The position numbers were made by a program, and so were the translations under genes. The notes under the pieces were generated by a model that did no database searches, was not told the DNA's origin, and saw only the letters and a list, made by a program, of their open reading frames with translations. DNA of 64,000 nucleotides from Candidatus Methylomirabilota bacterium (GTDB lineage: Bacteria > Methylomirabilota > Methylomirabilia > Rokubacteriales > CSP1-6): positions 26,690-90,689 of the forward strand of contig DASTFB010000104.1 of the NCBI GenBank assembly GCA_035709005.1. Reading direction: 5' to 3'. Within the stretch, counting starts at the first letter, position 1. Each line of letters begins with the position of its first letter. Shown piece after piece: positions 1 through 7,023 of the stretch.

Positions 1-684
1 GCCGGCCAGGATGTACTCGGCCGACAGGAGCCACTCCTGAATGGAGGTCGCCATGCCCCGCTTGAGCATCACAGGCTTGCGCACCTCGGCGACACGCTTG
101 AGCAGCGAGAAGTTCTGGACGTTCCGGGCCCCGATCTGGATCACGTCGGCGTACTCGGCGACCAGGCCGACTTTGTCGGGCTCCATCACCTCGGTCACCA
201 CCGGCAAGCCGGTCTCCCGCTTGGCCTCGGCCAGCAGCTTGAGCCCCTGCTCTTCCAGGCCCTGGAACGCGTAGGGCGAGGTCCGGGGCTTGAACGCCCC
301 GCCCCGGAGCAGAGCCGCCCCCGCCCGCTTGACCTTGCCGGCCACGTCCAGCACCTGGTCCCGCGATTCCACCGAGCAGGGACCGGCCATCACCACCACG
401 CGGGGACCACCGATCAGCACGCCGTCCACGCGGATGACCGTCGGCTCGGCCTTGCACTCCCGGCTGGCGAGCTTGAAGGGGTGAAGGATGCGCTGGACGG
501 TCTCCACGCATTCCAGATTTTGCAGCGAGAGCAGATCGTCCTTGCCCCGCTCGTCGCCGACCGCGCCCACCACGGTGCGCAGCTCCCCCCGGATCGTGTG
601 TGGGACATAGCCCAGCTCCCGCACCCGGCGGACGACGTCGGCGATCTCGCTCTCGGACGCTCCGGCCTTCAGCACGATGATCAT
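1..684 (-). CDS. aroF: 3-deoxy-7-phosphoheptulonate synthase, class I AroF type (3' end cut by window)
   Basis: This enzyme condenses phosphoenolpyruvate and erythrose 4-phosphate, the first step of the shikimate pathway. Only the first 228 codons lie in the window and the frame is open to base 1. Residues 1-70 form the small ferredoxin-like regulatory domain found in the Thermotoga-type AroF family. The barrel starts near residue 90 and shows AGPCSVES (100-107) and [16 protein letters not shown] (127-142), both typical of DAHP/KDO8P synthases. The start ATG at 684 gives the usual N-terminus MIIVLK. Upstream on the same strand lie a Phe/Tyr-containing leader peptide and a terminator hairpin, so expression is probably controlled by attenuation. 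Identity is confident from motifs; feedback specificity cannot be read here. Confidence 0.93.
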   Translation of the reverse strand, partial: MIIVLKAGASESEIADVVRRVRELGYVPHTIRGELRTVVGAVGDERGKDDLLSLQNLECVETVQRILHPFKLASRECKAEPTVIRVDGVLIGGPRVVVMAGPCSVESRDQVLDVAGKVKRAGAALLRGGAFKPRTSPYAFQGLEEQGLKLLAEAKRETGLPVVTEVMEPDKVGLVAEYADVIQIGARNVQNFSLLKRVAEVRKPVMLKRGMATSIQEWLLSAEYILAG

Positions 685-698
685 CGGTGGCCTCCATT

Positions 699-744
699 GA
701 ACAGGGCATGGGCACCCGGGCTTCGCCACGCCCATGCCCCGCCG
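699..744. repeat. Intergenic palindromic repeat, copy 1
   Basis: Arms GGGCATGGGC (704-713) and GCCCATGCCC (730-739) form a 10-bp perfect stem around a 16-nt loop containing ACCCGGGCTTCGCCAC. The flanks AACA before and CGCCG after recur in the other copies at 36421, 37877, 43421 and 43517. It sits between the attenuator and the aroF start codon, so it would also be present in the aroF mRNA leader. Confidence 0.8.
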
Positions 745-820
745 CGACCACCCGCGGCGGACGTTCTGTCACGTTGCGTGAGTCCCGCTCTCCGGGACGG
801 ATCCGCACCCTGACGTGGAG

Positions 821-850
821 AAAACAAAAGGCCGCGGGGGGCCCGCGGCC
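821..850 (-). terminator. Intrinsic terminator in the aroF leader (attenuator)
   Basis: On the minus strand GGCCGCGGG (850-842) pairs with CCCGCGGCC (838-830) around a three-base loop, followed directly by TTTTGTTTT (829-821). It lies between the leader peptide and aroF, so it would stop transcription before the gene unless disrupted. The 5' arm can alternatively pair with the 875-866 arm of the upstream hairpin. Confidence 0.8.
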
Positions 851-865
851 TCGAGGTGGCTCGGC

Positions 866-892
866 GCCGCGGGCGTCCGGTCCGCCCGCGGC
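866..892 (-). promoter_or_regulatory. Competing hairpin / antiterminator segment of the aroF leader
   Basis: On the minus strand GCCGCGGGCG (892-883) pairs perfectly with CGCCCGCGGC (875-866). Within the 875-866 arm, CCCGCGGC is also complementary to GCCGCGGG in the 5' arm of the terminator, giving mutually exclusive 1:2, 2:3 and 3:4 pairings as in amino-acid attenuators. A further 6-bp stem, CCCTGA (915-910) with TCAGGG (899-894), spans the leader peptide stop codon. The pairings are seen; the regulatory logic is inferred. Confidence 0.65.
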
Positions 893-904
893 TCCCTGAT
901 CAGC

Positions 905-976
905 TCATGTCAGGGCGCTCGGGCAGACCCCGGCGAAGAAAAAGTAGCCCGCGAAGCGACGCCAGGAGGTGCCCAT
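905..976 (-). CDS. Aromatic-rich leader peptide upstream of aroF
   Basis: A 23-codon ORF begins with ATG at 976 and ends with TGA at 905-907. It contains Trp5, Phe8 and an aromatic run YFFF at residues 11-14, that is 6 aromatic residues in 23. It lies directly between a promoter-like sequence and a terminator hairpin in front of the first gene of aromatic amino acid synthesis, the arrangement expected for a Phe/Tyr-sensing attenuator. There is no Shine-Dalgarno sequence; the -10 box is only 12 bases upstream, so the message may be almost leaderless. Nine codons separate the YFFF run from the stop, so the spacing differs from the E. coli pheA leader. Whether it is translated is inferred. Confidence 0.7.
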   Translation of the reverse strand: MGTSWRRFAGYFFFAGVCPSALT

Positions 977-988
977 AACGTGGCCGGT

Positions 989-1018
989 AGCTTAGGCCGA
1001 GCCGAGCGGGCTCGTCAA
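989..1018 (-). promoter_or_regulatory. Sigma-70-like promoter for the aroF leader
   Basis: TTGACG at 1018-1013 and TAAGCT at 994-989 on the minus strand are 18 bases apart, a good -35 spacing with a moderate -10. Predicted initiation falls a few bases before the leader-peptide ATG at 976. Confidence 0.55.
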
Positions 1019-1039
1019 GCGTTTTGCTGCCCGCGCTTT

Positions 1040-1810
1040 CTAGTGTTGGCGCCGCCGGGGCCGATGGGGAGCCAGGCGCCGGAGGATCGCCTCACGATAG
1101 TAATAGATCGGCAGGATCAGGGCCACCACGACGGCCAGGAAGGCGATGGCGTAGATGTACTGCTGCTCGGCGACGTTCGCGCCGAAGTAGGAGGAGATCA
1201 AGGTGCCGGGCAGCCGCCCCAGCGTCGAGACGAGCGCGAAGATCCAGAAGGGCAAGAAGCTGATACCGAACAGGTAGGAGATGATGTCCTTGGGGAAGCC
1301 GGGGATGAGATAGAGCAGGAAGCAGATGATGGCGCCCTCGGCTTCGATCACGAAATTGAGCCGGTTCCAGTTGTGCTCGCTGAGCCACGGCCGAACGAAC
1401 GGCTCTCCCCATTTCCGTCCGATGCCGAAGCAGATGAGGGTGCCGGTGGTGAGCCCGATCGTCGAGTAGACGAGCCCCCCCCAGGTGCCGAAGAGGGCGC
1501 CGCCCACCGGGCCGGTGATCTCTCCGGGTATCGGCGACAACACGACCTGCAGAGCCTGGATCACGATGAAGACGAGGGGGGCCAGCCAGCCCCACGACGC
1601 CACGGTGTCCTTCAAGAAGTGCTTGTCGCGGTAGAGGCGCACGATGAAGCCGACGAGCGGCGACTCCGTCACCACCAGCCACACCACCAGGATCAGCAGG
1701 ACGGCCAGGGCGAGGGACAGCACCGCCCACCGCGCAGTCGGAGTGAAGCGGAGCGGGCGCGGGCGGTCGAGCGCCTTCACACGGGCGGGCGGCGGTGCGC
1801 CCACGGACAC
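1040..1810 (-). CDS. TVP38/TMEM64 (VTT domain) family inner-membrane protein
   Basis: A 256-residue polytopic membrane protein. After a basic N-terminus, a first membrane segment lies near residues 28-50, then the VTT (SNARE-associated/DedA-like) core with the re-entrant SPIPGEITGPVGGALFG, the GIGRKWG stretch, FLLYLIPGFPKD and GRLPGTLISSYFG, and a last membrane helix before a basic tail. These are hallmarks of the YdjX/YdjZ branch. Eukaryotic VTT relatives are lipid scramblases and bacterial DedA relatives recycle lipid carriers, so a lipid-related role is possible but unproven here. Its start overlaps the end of the amidase gene by 34 bases on the same strand, so the two are probably cotranscribed. 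Confidence 0.85.
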   Translation of the reverse strand: MSVGAPPPARVKALDRPRPLRFTPTARWAVLSLALAVLLILVVWLVVTESPLVGFIVRLYRDKHFLKDTVASWGWLAPLVFIVIQALQVVLSPIPGEITGPVGGALFGTWGGLVYSTIGLTTGTLICFGIGRKWGEPFVRPWLSEHNWNRLNFVIEAEGAIICFLLYLIPGFPKDIISYLFGISFLPFWIFALVSTLGRLPGTLISSYFGANVAEQQYIYAIAFLAVVVALILPIYYYREAILRRLAPHRPRRRQH

Positions 1811-3183
1811 GCCGCCTCGTACGCCGCGGAGGCGGCCAGCACTGCTCGATCGGCGCGACGGCGGCCGATGACCTGCAGCCCCACGGGACGGCCGTCGTCA
1901 GTGAGCCCGGCCGGCAGGCTGGCCGCCGGCTGTCCGGTGAGGTTGAACGGATAGGTGAAGGGCATCCACCCCAGCGCCGACACGTGCTGATCGCAGATGT
2001 CCCGGGGCGTCGGCGTTCCGGCCGGGAACGGCGCCACCGCGACGGTCGGCGTGAGCAGCAGGTCGAAGCGCTCCAGAAAGGCGTGCACCTCGCTCCAGTA
2101 CGCTCTCACCCGCTCGCCGGCCAGCACGTAGTCCCGCGCGGGGATCGCGCCGCCGCGGCGGATGAGCTTTACGAGCGTAGGGTCCAGGACGGCCTCGGCC
2201 GCCGGCAGCTGATCGGACCAGTGCGCGTAGAACTGAGTGGCCACCAGGGTGCTGAACGCCTCCTCCGGATTCTCCCAGCCCGGGCTGACCACCTCCACGT
2301 GGCAGCCGAGCGACTCGAACTCGGCGGCTGCGTTCTCGCACAGGCGCTGCACCGCCGGCTCGACGACGGCGTAGCCCAGGTCCGGCGTCCACGCGACGTG
2401 CAGTCCCTTGATCGGCTCGTCGCAGGCGGCGACGTACGAGCCAACCTCGCGCGGCAGCGAGTGGCGGTCGCGGTCGTCGGCCCCCACGATCACGTCGAGA
2501 GTCAGGGCGGCGTCGCGCACGGAGCGGGCGAGGGGCCCCGTGCAGCTCAGATGCTGCCAGCCGGGAAAGACGGGGTGCTCGGGGACGCGCCCCCACGACG
2601 GCTTGAAGCCGTACACGTCGCAGAACGCGGCAGGGATTCGGATCGAGCCCCCGCCGTCGGTGCCGAGCGCGATGGGGCCCAGTCCGCTGGCCACCGCTGC
2701 TCCCGCGCCTCCGCTCGAGCCCCCCGGCGTGAGCGCGGGGTCCCAGGGGTTGCGGCTGACCCCGAACATCGGATTCTCGGTGATCCCCTTGTGCCCGAAC
2801 TCCGAGGTGTTGGTCTTGCCGAGCAGGACAGCCCCGGCGGCGCGCAGCCGCGCCACGGCCACGGCGTCCTCCTCCGGCACCGCCTCGGCGAACAGCCGCG
2901 AGCCCCCGGTGGTGCGCAGGCCGCGGGTGAAGATGACGTCCTTGACCGAGACGGGGACACCGTGCAGGGCGCCCACCGGCTCGCCCTTCATCACGGCGAT
3001 CTCGGCTTCGCGGGCCGCCCGGCGGGCGACGTCGGGGGCGACCAGGCAGAAGGCGTTCAGGCGCGGGTTGAGCGCCTCGATGCGCGCCAGGACCGCTTCG
3101 GTGACTTCCACGGGAGAGACCTGCTTGGTCCGCACAAGGGCGGTGAGCTCGAGCGCCGAGAGCCAGACGAGCTCGGAAGTCAT
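1777..3183 (-). CDS. Amidase signature family hydrolase (GatA/AtzF-like)
   Basis: A 468-residue amidase-signature enzyme. The Ser-cisSer-Lys triad is visible as Lys81 in GVPVSVKD, Ser156 in PGGSSGGA and Ser180 in TDGGGSIR, inside the glycine/serine-rich signature. The start at 3183 (MTSELVW) is preferred because homologues begin with a short helix like LSALELTALV; longer in-frame starts up to 3282 run into the divergent gene's promoter. No gatB or gatC is nearby, so it is more likely a stand-alone amidase or carbamoyl-type hydrolase than a tRNA amidotransferase subunit. Substrate unknown. It is divergent from the gene at 3242, and TACAAT on the minus strand at 3230-3225 could be its -10 box. 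Confidence 0.88.
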   Translation of the reverse strand: MTSELVWLSALELTALVRTKQVSPVEVTEAVLARIEALNPRLNAFCLVAPDVARRAAREAEIAVMKGEPVGALHGVPVSVKDVIFTRGLRTTGGSRLFAEAVPEEDAVAVARLRAAGAVLLGKTNTSEFGHKGITENPMFGVSRNPWDPALTPGGSSGGAGAAVASGLGPIALGTDGGGSIRIPAAFCDVYGFKPSWGRVPEHPVFPGWQHLSCTGPLARSVRDAALTLDVIVGADDRDRHSLPREVGSYVAACDEPIKGLHVAWTPDLGYAVVEPAVQRLCENAAAEFESLGCHVEVVSPGWENPEEAFSTLVATQFYAHWSDQLPAAEAVLDPTLVKLIRRGGAIPARDYVLAGERVRAYWSEVHAFLERFDLLLTPTVAVAPFPAGTPTPRDICDQHVSALGWMPFTYPFNLTGQPAASLPAGLTDDGRPVGLQVIGRRRADRAVLAASAAYEAACPWAHRRPPV

Positions 3184-3228
3184 GAGGGCCGAGAGGACAC
3201 CGCGACCATCCTCAAACTTCGCACATTG

Positions 3229-3234
3229 TATCAT
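3229..3234 (+). promoter_or_regulatory. -10-like TATCAT seven bases before a GTG start
   Basis: TATCAT ends 7 bases before the GTG at 3242 with no ribosome binding site between them, the geometry of a leaderless transcript. No clear -35 is visible. Confidence 0.4.
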
Positions 3235-3241
3235 CCGCGCT

Positions 3242-4483
3242 GTGGAGGATGGGGGCCCCCCCTGCGCAGCTGCCGTCGGCACGACGGTGGCCTACGCGCC
3301 GGCCGCCGACGGCGTCTGGCGCCGCGTCTTCGAGCTCGACCGCCGGGGCGCGCCGCTGGCGGCGCTGCGCTGGGCGTCCGGCGCCCTGAGCGCGGCGTGG
3401 GTCCGGATTCCCGACGGCGGCTGGCTGGCCATCGAGCCGCGCGCCGCCGAGCAGCCCCCGTGGGGGCCGGTCGACCGGGTCGCCGTGGCCGAGCGGGTCG
3501 GAGAGGTCGGCATGCCCATCACGGTCTTCGAGGCGCTCGACTGGGCACGCGTCGACAGAATTCCGACCCTGGCCGAGCCCGGGAAGCTGCCGCCCGGCGG
3601 CGGGGCCGCGATCCTCAACCTCATTGCCGCCCTCGCGCTCGACCAGCGCTCCCCGCCCCTGGCCTATCGCGGGCCGTACCCGTCGGAGCAGCTGTTCCTC
3701 GCCCTTCTCGAGTCGTTTCGCTACGACACCGCACCCGTCGATCCGCTGGCCGCCTTCACATCCGGCCAGCTCGGCTGGATGCCGTCGCCCCACGAGCGGG
3801 TCTTCGAGCCAGGCGGGATCTACGTGCAGCTGCGCGGGCGCGTCGAGAAAGTCGTCTGGCGCGGCCGCGCGTACCACCGGCCGGACTGGCAGGGCGTCGT
3901 CCGTCATGCGACCCGCCGGGTGTGGGAGGCCGGTGGGGAGGTGCGGTGCTCCGTGTGGGCGCTGGGCGGCGCGCTCGAAGATCATCTCCGGCTGACCCCG
4001 GCCGGTGAGGTGACGGCCGTCCTGGAGCCCGCGGTCTCCTCGGCCGGCGGCCGGCGTCTGGATCCCGCCGTGGCGGCCGGGATCGGCGCCATCGTGGCCG
4101 CCCAGAGCGCGGCCCCGCTGGCCCCCCTGCTTCGAGAGCGGGCGGCCCGGCTCGCCTTCGCGTGGGGCGCCGTCGATGGGGATCTGGTCGAGGTGGGCCC
4201 CACGGGCGCGCGGGTGTCGATCCTGCTGCGCGCTCGCCTGGCGGCGGCGCTGGCGCCGCTCGACACTCCGGCTGCCCGCGCGGCCGCCGCGCTGGCTGTC
4301 CTCACCGAGATCGCCCTGGCCATGGGCGACGCGCTGCGCGCCGCAGCGCAGGGTCAGCTGGCCACGCTGCCGGAGGCGGAGCAGCGGCGCTGGCTCACCG
4401 CCGGGCCGGCGGCCGCGCCGGGCACCGACGCCTCCATCATCATGGCGGCGGTGCATGCCCTCCTCGGCGAGCTCGCCGACTGA
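3242..4483 (+). CDS. Conserved-looking protein of unknown function
   Basis: A 413-residue protein read from GTG 3242; the longer open frame upstream is antisense to the amidase. It is rich in Ala, Arg and Pro with no signal peptide or membrane segment. Recognisable stretches are an N-terminal beta-rich part (VFELDRRGAPLAALRW, residues 28-43), a central acidic/aromatic part, and an alanine-rich helical C-terminal third. I do not recognise a family. It converges on the PqqD-M50 gene (6 bases between stops), so it is a neighbour but not in that operon. Third-position GC is high, as expected for a real gene in this genome. Confidence 0.6.
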   Translation: MEDGGPPCAAAVGTTVAYAPAADGVWRRVFELDRRGAPLAALRWASGALSAAWVRIPDGGWLAIEPRAAEQPPWGPVDRVAVAERVGEVGMPITVFEALDWARVDRIPTLAEPGKLPPGGGAAILNLIAALALDQRSPPLAYRGPYPSEQLFLALLESFRYDTAPVDPLAAFTSGQLGWMPSPHERVFEPGGIYVQLRGRVEKVVWRGRAYHRPDWQGVVRHATRRVWEAGGEVRCSVWALGGALEDHLRLTPAGEVTAVLEPAVSSAGGRRLDPAVAAGIGAIVAAQSAAPLAPLLRERAARLAFAWGAVDGDLVEVGPTGARVSILLRARLAAALAPLDTPAARAAAALAVLTEIALAMGDALRAAAQGQLATLPEAEQRRWLTAGPAAAPGTDASIIMAAVHALLGELAD

Positions 4484-4489
4484 CCGGCG

Positions 4490-5713
4490 TCACGTCGCCG
4501 CCTGGACGATGAGCAGGACGTTGAAGGCGATGAAGGCGGCCAGCGACATGGCGGACACGACGACGTAGCCGATCCACAGTGCCGCCTGCCCGCCCCAGCG
4601 GGCCACCGGCGCTCCCCGCAAGAGGGATCCCACGTAGGCGACGGCATCGTGGCGCAGCGTCGGCAGGCCCAGCAGGTCGACCATGATGTGGTAGCCGTCC
4701 ATCTCGATGAAGCAGCAGGGGTAGAGCGCGATGAAGAAGGCCTGGACCTGGATCAGTCCCGACGTGGCGGCGAATGCCTGCAGGAATCCGGGGGGCGAGG
4801 CGACGGCCACCAGGAACCACAGCGCGCCCAGCACGAGGTGGACCAGGGTGCCCGAGAGCGCCGTGATGATGCGGGCCCGCCGGCTGGCCATGAAGATGTC
4901 GGTCACGTCGACGTAGAAGCTGGGCACGAAGCCGTGGAGAAACGTGAAGCCGAACTCGCGCACCCGGCGTCCGTAGTGCACGAGAGCGAGCCCGTGGACG
5001 AGCTGGTGGAGGATGAGGGTCGCGAAGAAGAGCAGCTTGACGGCCAGCAGCGCGGCCACGGGATTGGCGCCCAGGCCGCGCGCCACCTGGTCGGCCTGGC
5101 CCCACAGCCGGACCCCGGCGACCGCGCCGACGATCGCCAGGGCCAGGCAGGCCAGCAAGGCCGCCCGGGTGAACAGCACGAAGCCGCCCCACCGGTAGAG
5201 CCGCTCGAAGAGCGGCTGCACCCGCCGGCTCGACACGTTGATGCGCTCCAGCGCGGTCAGCGCCTGCTCGATGCCGTGGACCAGACGCCGCTGCCGGTTG
5301 CGGGCCAGCACCCGCCGCAGGGCCGAGACGGGCTCCAGCGTGAGCAGCCGGGCCCGCTGCAGCTTGTCGATGAGCGTGGGAATCACGTCGAAATCGAAGG
5401 CGCCGTACCGGAGCACGTAGGCCGTGGCCATGTCCTGCACGGACGTGGTGCCGTCCATCTGCTCCCACAGGAAGCGCTCGTGCTCCGACACCATCACGTA
5501 ACGGTCGCTCTGCGTGTTCTTGAGGACGAAGCGACGTTGACCGTCCACGCGCGAGCCGACCTCGGCGAGCTCCCACTGCTCGGAAGGCAGGCGCCGGGGT
5601 CGCAGGCCCAGCCAGCCGGCCGCGCTGCTGACCTCCCGGACGTCGAAGCTCTCGTCGCCCCGCCGGACGAGGAGCTCGAGCTTGGCGCGTGACGCCGGCC
5701 GGCCGGTGCTCAT
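4490..5713 (-). CDS. PqqD-domain / M50-like membrane protein with altered protease motif
   Basis: A 407-residue protein. Residues 30-125 resemble a PqqD/RiPP-recognition wing (QRRFVLKNTQSDRYVMVSEHE, then SVQDMATAYV), followed by hydrophobic segments of a site-2-protease-like M50 fold. The zinc-binding HExxH reads HQLVH at 236-240, with Gln237 (codon CAG at 5005-5003) in place of the catalytic Glu. The second motif, MDGYHIMVDLLGLP, keeps the Asp ligand. Family members sit beside peptide precursors and are called peptide zinc metalloproteases. Here it overlaps the cNMP-binding gene by four bases and ends a three-gene cassette starting with a 72-aa leader-like peptide. The Glu-to-Gln change predicts binding without normal proteolysis, or a sequencing error. 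Confidence 0.8.
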   Translation of the reverse strand: MSTGRPASRAKLELLVRRGDESFDVREVSSAAGWLGLRPRRLPSEQWELAEVGSRVDGQRRFVLKNTQSDRYVMVSEHERFLWEQMDGTTSVQDMATAYVLRYGAFDFDVIPTLIDKLQRARLLTLEPVSALRRVLARNRQRRLVHGIEQALTALERINVSSRRVQPLFERLYRWGGFVLFTRAALLACLALAIVGAVAGVRLWGQADQVARGLGANPVAALLAVKLLFFATLILHQLVHGLALVHYGRRVREFGFTFLHGFVPSFYVDVTDIFMASRRARIITALSGTLVHLVLGALWFLVAVASPPGFLQAFAATSGLIQVQAFFIALYPCCFIEMDGYHIMVDLLGLPTLRHDAVAYVGSLLRGAPVARWGGQAALWIGYVVVSAMSLAAFIAFNVLLIVQAAT

Positions 5714-6210
5714 CGCGACTCGACGTCGAGCCCGGTCGCCTCCAGGCCCCAGCGGGTGACCTCGGCCACCAGGTTGCCGGAAGCCCGGAGCCGGTCGATG
5801 AACACGTGGACGAGGGCCTGGAAGAACGCGGCGGCCGCGCGGGGGTTGATCTCGGTGAGGACCTTGAGGTTGTCGCGATCCAGCACGAGCAGCATCGTAT
5901 CCGCCTCGGCCTGCACGGTGGCCGAGCGGGGGGCGCGGTCGACGAGGCTCATCTCACCGAAGAAGCTCCCGCTGCCCTCACGCCCCAGCACCTGCTCGAC
6001 GCGCCCGGTGACCGCCTTGGAGATGATCACGGAGCCGCTGCGCACGACGAACATCTCCTCCCCCCGGTCCCCCTCTCGGAACAGCACCTGACCCTTCCGG
6101 AGAGGACGCTCGTGGAGGCGCGAGGCCAGGGCCAGCAGCTCCGGCTCGGCGAACTCTTGGAACAGGCGGACGGTCTTGAGAAAGGCGCCGGTCTCGGCCG
6201 GGCTCGGCAC
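5710..6210 (-). CDS. Crp-type cyclic-nucleotide-binding domain protein
   Basis: A 166-residue protein that is essentially one cNMP-binding beta-roll: LFREGDRGEEMFVVRSGSVII (43-63), then GSFFGEMSLVDRAPRSATVQAEAD, which corresponds to the phosphate-binding cassette, then a helix ending in the C-terminal FIDRLRASGNL. There is no helix-turn-helix, so it is not a CRP/FNR transcription factor on its own. Position 3 of the PBC region (GEMSLVDRAPRSAT) keeps the Glu and Arg that contact cyclic nucleotides. It starts 13 bases after the leader-like peptide gene and overlaps the PqqD-M50 gene by ATGA, so it may gate or recruit that membrane protein; this is inference. Confidence 0.85.
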   Translation of the reverse strand: MPSPAETGAFLKTVRLFQEFAEPELLALASRLHERPLRKGQVLFREGDRGEEMFVVRSGSVIISKAVTGRVEQVLGREGSGSFFGEMSLVDRAPRSATVQAEADTMLLVLDRDNLKVLTEINPRAAAAFFQALVHVFIDRLRASGNLVAEVTRWGLEATGLDVESR

Positions 6211-6223
6211 CCTCCCGCGCCCG

Positions 6224-6442
6224 TCAGGTGGCCAGGCGGCGGAGGAGCGCGGACCGCAGCGCCTGCTCCCGCTGCAGCGGCGGTGTCCGCGTCAGTCGCA
6301 CGACGGCGTTCAGGATCGCCTGCCGCTCGTCGTCGCTCAGCTCGTAGCGGGCGAGGACCGTCTCGGGCGTCTGCTGGAGCTCGGCCACGAAGTCGGCATC
6401 GACCATCGCGCGTCCGACGAGCTCCCGGATCCGTGAGGCCAT
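6224..6442 (-). CDS. 72-residue LigA/Franean1_4349-like peptide, possible RiPP-type precursor
   Basis: A small protein whose residues 1-50 (SRIRELVGRAMVDADFVAEL, then TPETVLARYELSDDERQAI) follow the pattern of the LigA-like helical leader family: a conserved helix, xxDPExxLxxYxLSxxE, then a helix. These domains serve as leaders for some ribosomal natural products and also occur as stand-alone small proteins. The remaining 22 residues are Arg- and Leu-rich (RTPPLQREQALRSALLRR) with no Cys, Ser-rich or Gly-Gly core, so a modified product is not obvious. It heads the operon with the cNMP-binding and PqqD-M50 genes. No radical SAM or YcaO enzyme is close. Confidence 0.65.
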   Translation of the reverse strand: MASRIRELVGRAMVDADFVAELQQTPETVLARYELSDDERQAILNAVVRLTRTPPLQREQALRSALLRRLAT

Positions 6443-6497
6443 GGCGCTGTCGATGATAGCACGCTGGCCAACAGTCGTCAGCCGCGCCGCCCGACGC

Positions 6498-6503
6498 TAC
6501 AAT
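6498..6503 (+). promoter_or_regulatory. -10-like TACAAT ten bases before the DinB-like start
   Basis: TACAAT at 6498-6503 contains the first in-frame ATG (6502), so the ATG at 6514 is the more likely start of the next gene. The geometry suggests a very short or absent 5' leader. Confidence 0.4.
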
Positions 6504-6513
6504 GACCGCCGCC

Positions 6514-7014
6514 ATGGCCCCGGGCTTCGACCAGTCGCTCGCGCCCGAGCTGGCCACGTACGGCCGGGAGCTCTGCTGGATCCTGGAGCAGACCGCGACG
6601 TGCGTGCAGGGGCTCACCGCCGCGCAGCTCAACTGGCGCCCGGCCACGGGCTCGGCCAACAGCGCCTGCGCCATCGTCAGCCACGTCCTCGGCAGTACGC
6701 GGGTCTACGCGCTGGGGTTCGGCTGCGGCCAGCCGGTCCGTCGCGATCGGGACGCCGAGTTCGCCGCGGCGGGGACCGACGCCCGACCGCTCGTGGCCGC
6801 GCTGCGCCAGCTGGCCGCGGACATCACGAGGGCGCTGGCCGGGCTCGCGCCCGCCGACCTGGATGTGCGGTTCACGCCCCCGCGCGAGCTCTGGGGCACC
6901 GGAGAGCTCGTCGAGATCTCCCGGCGGGGCGCGCTCGTGGAGAGCATCCGGCACGCGAGCCTGCATTTGGGCGAGCTTCGCCTCACCCGCGACCTCGCGG
7001 TGGGCCAGGCTTGA
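6514..7014 (+). CDS. DinB superfamily protein (four-helix, putative metal-dependent)
   Basis: A 166-residue all-helical protein. The N-terminal LTAAQLNWRP (about 34-43) is the DinB-family turn, followed by CAIVSHVLGSTRVYAL with the first metal-ligand His. The C-terminal HASLHLGELRLTRDL supplies the second pair of His residues. These match the DinB/DUF664 fold used in mycothiol- or bacillithiol-dependent transferases and many uncharacterised proteins. Function is unknown here. The start is placed at ATG 6514 because the upstream ATG at 6502 falls inside a TACAAT box. It converges on the permease gene with 9 bases between stops. Confidence 0.8.
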   Translation: MAPGFDQSLAPELATYGRELCWILEQTATCVQGLTAAQLNWRPATGSANSACAIVSHVLGSTRVYALGFGCGQPVRRDRDAEFAAAGTDARPLVAALRQLAADITRALAGLAPADLDVRFTPPRELWGTGELVEISRRGALVESIRHASLHLGELRLTRDLAVGQA

Positions 7015-7023
7015 GGACCGGCC

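Noticed and set aside
815..1954. 379-codon plus-strand open frame across the aroF leader and the TVP38 gene
   Set aside because: It overlaps the TVP38-type membrane gene and the leader antisense; composition is charged low-complexity.
5710..6210. CRP/FNR transcription regulator
   Set aside because: The protein has the cNMP domain but ends before any helix-turn-helix.
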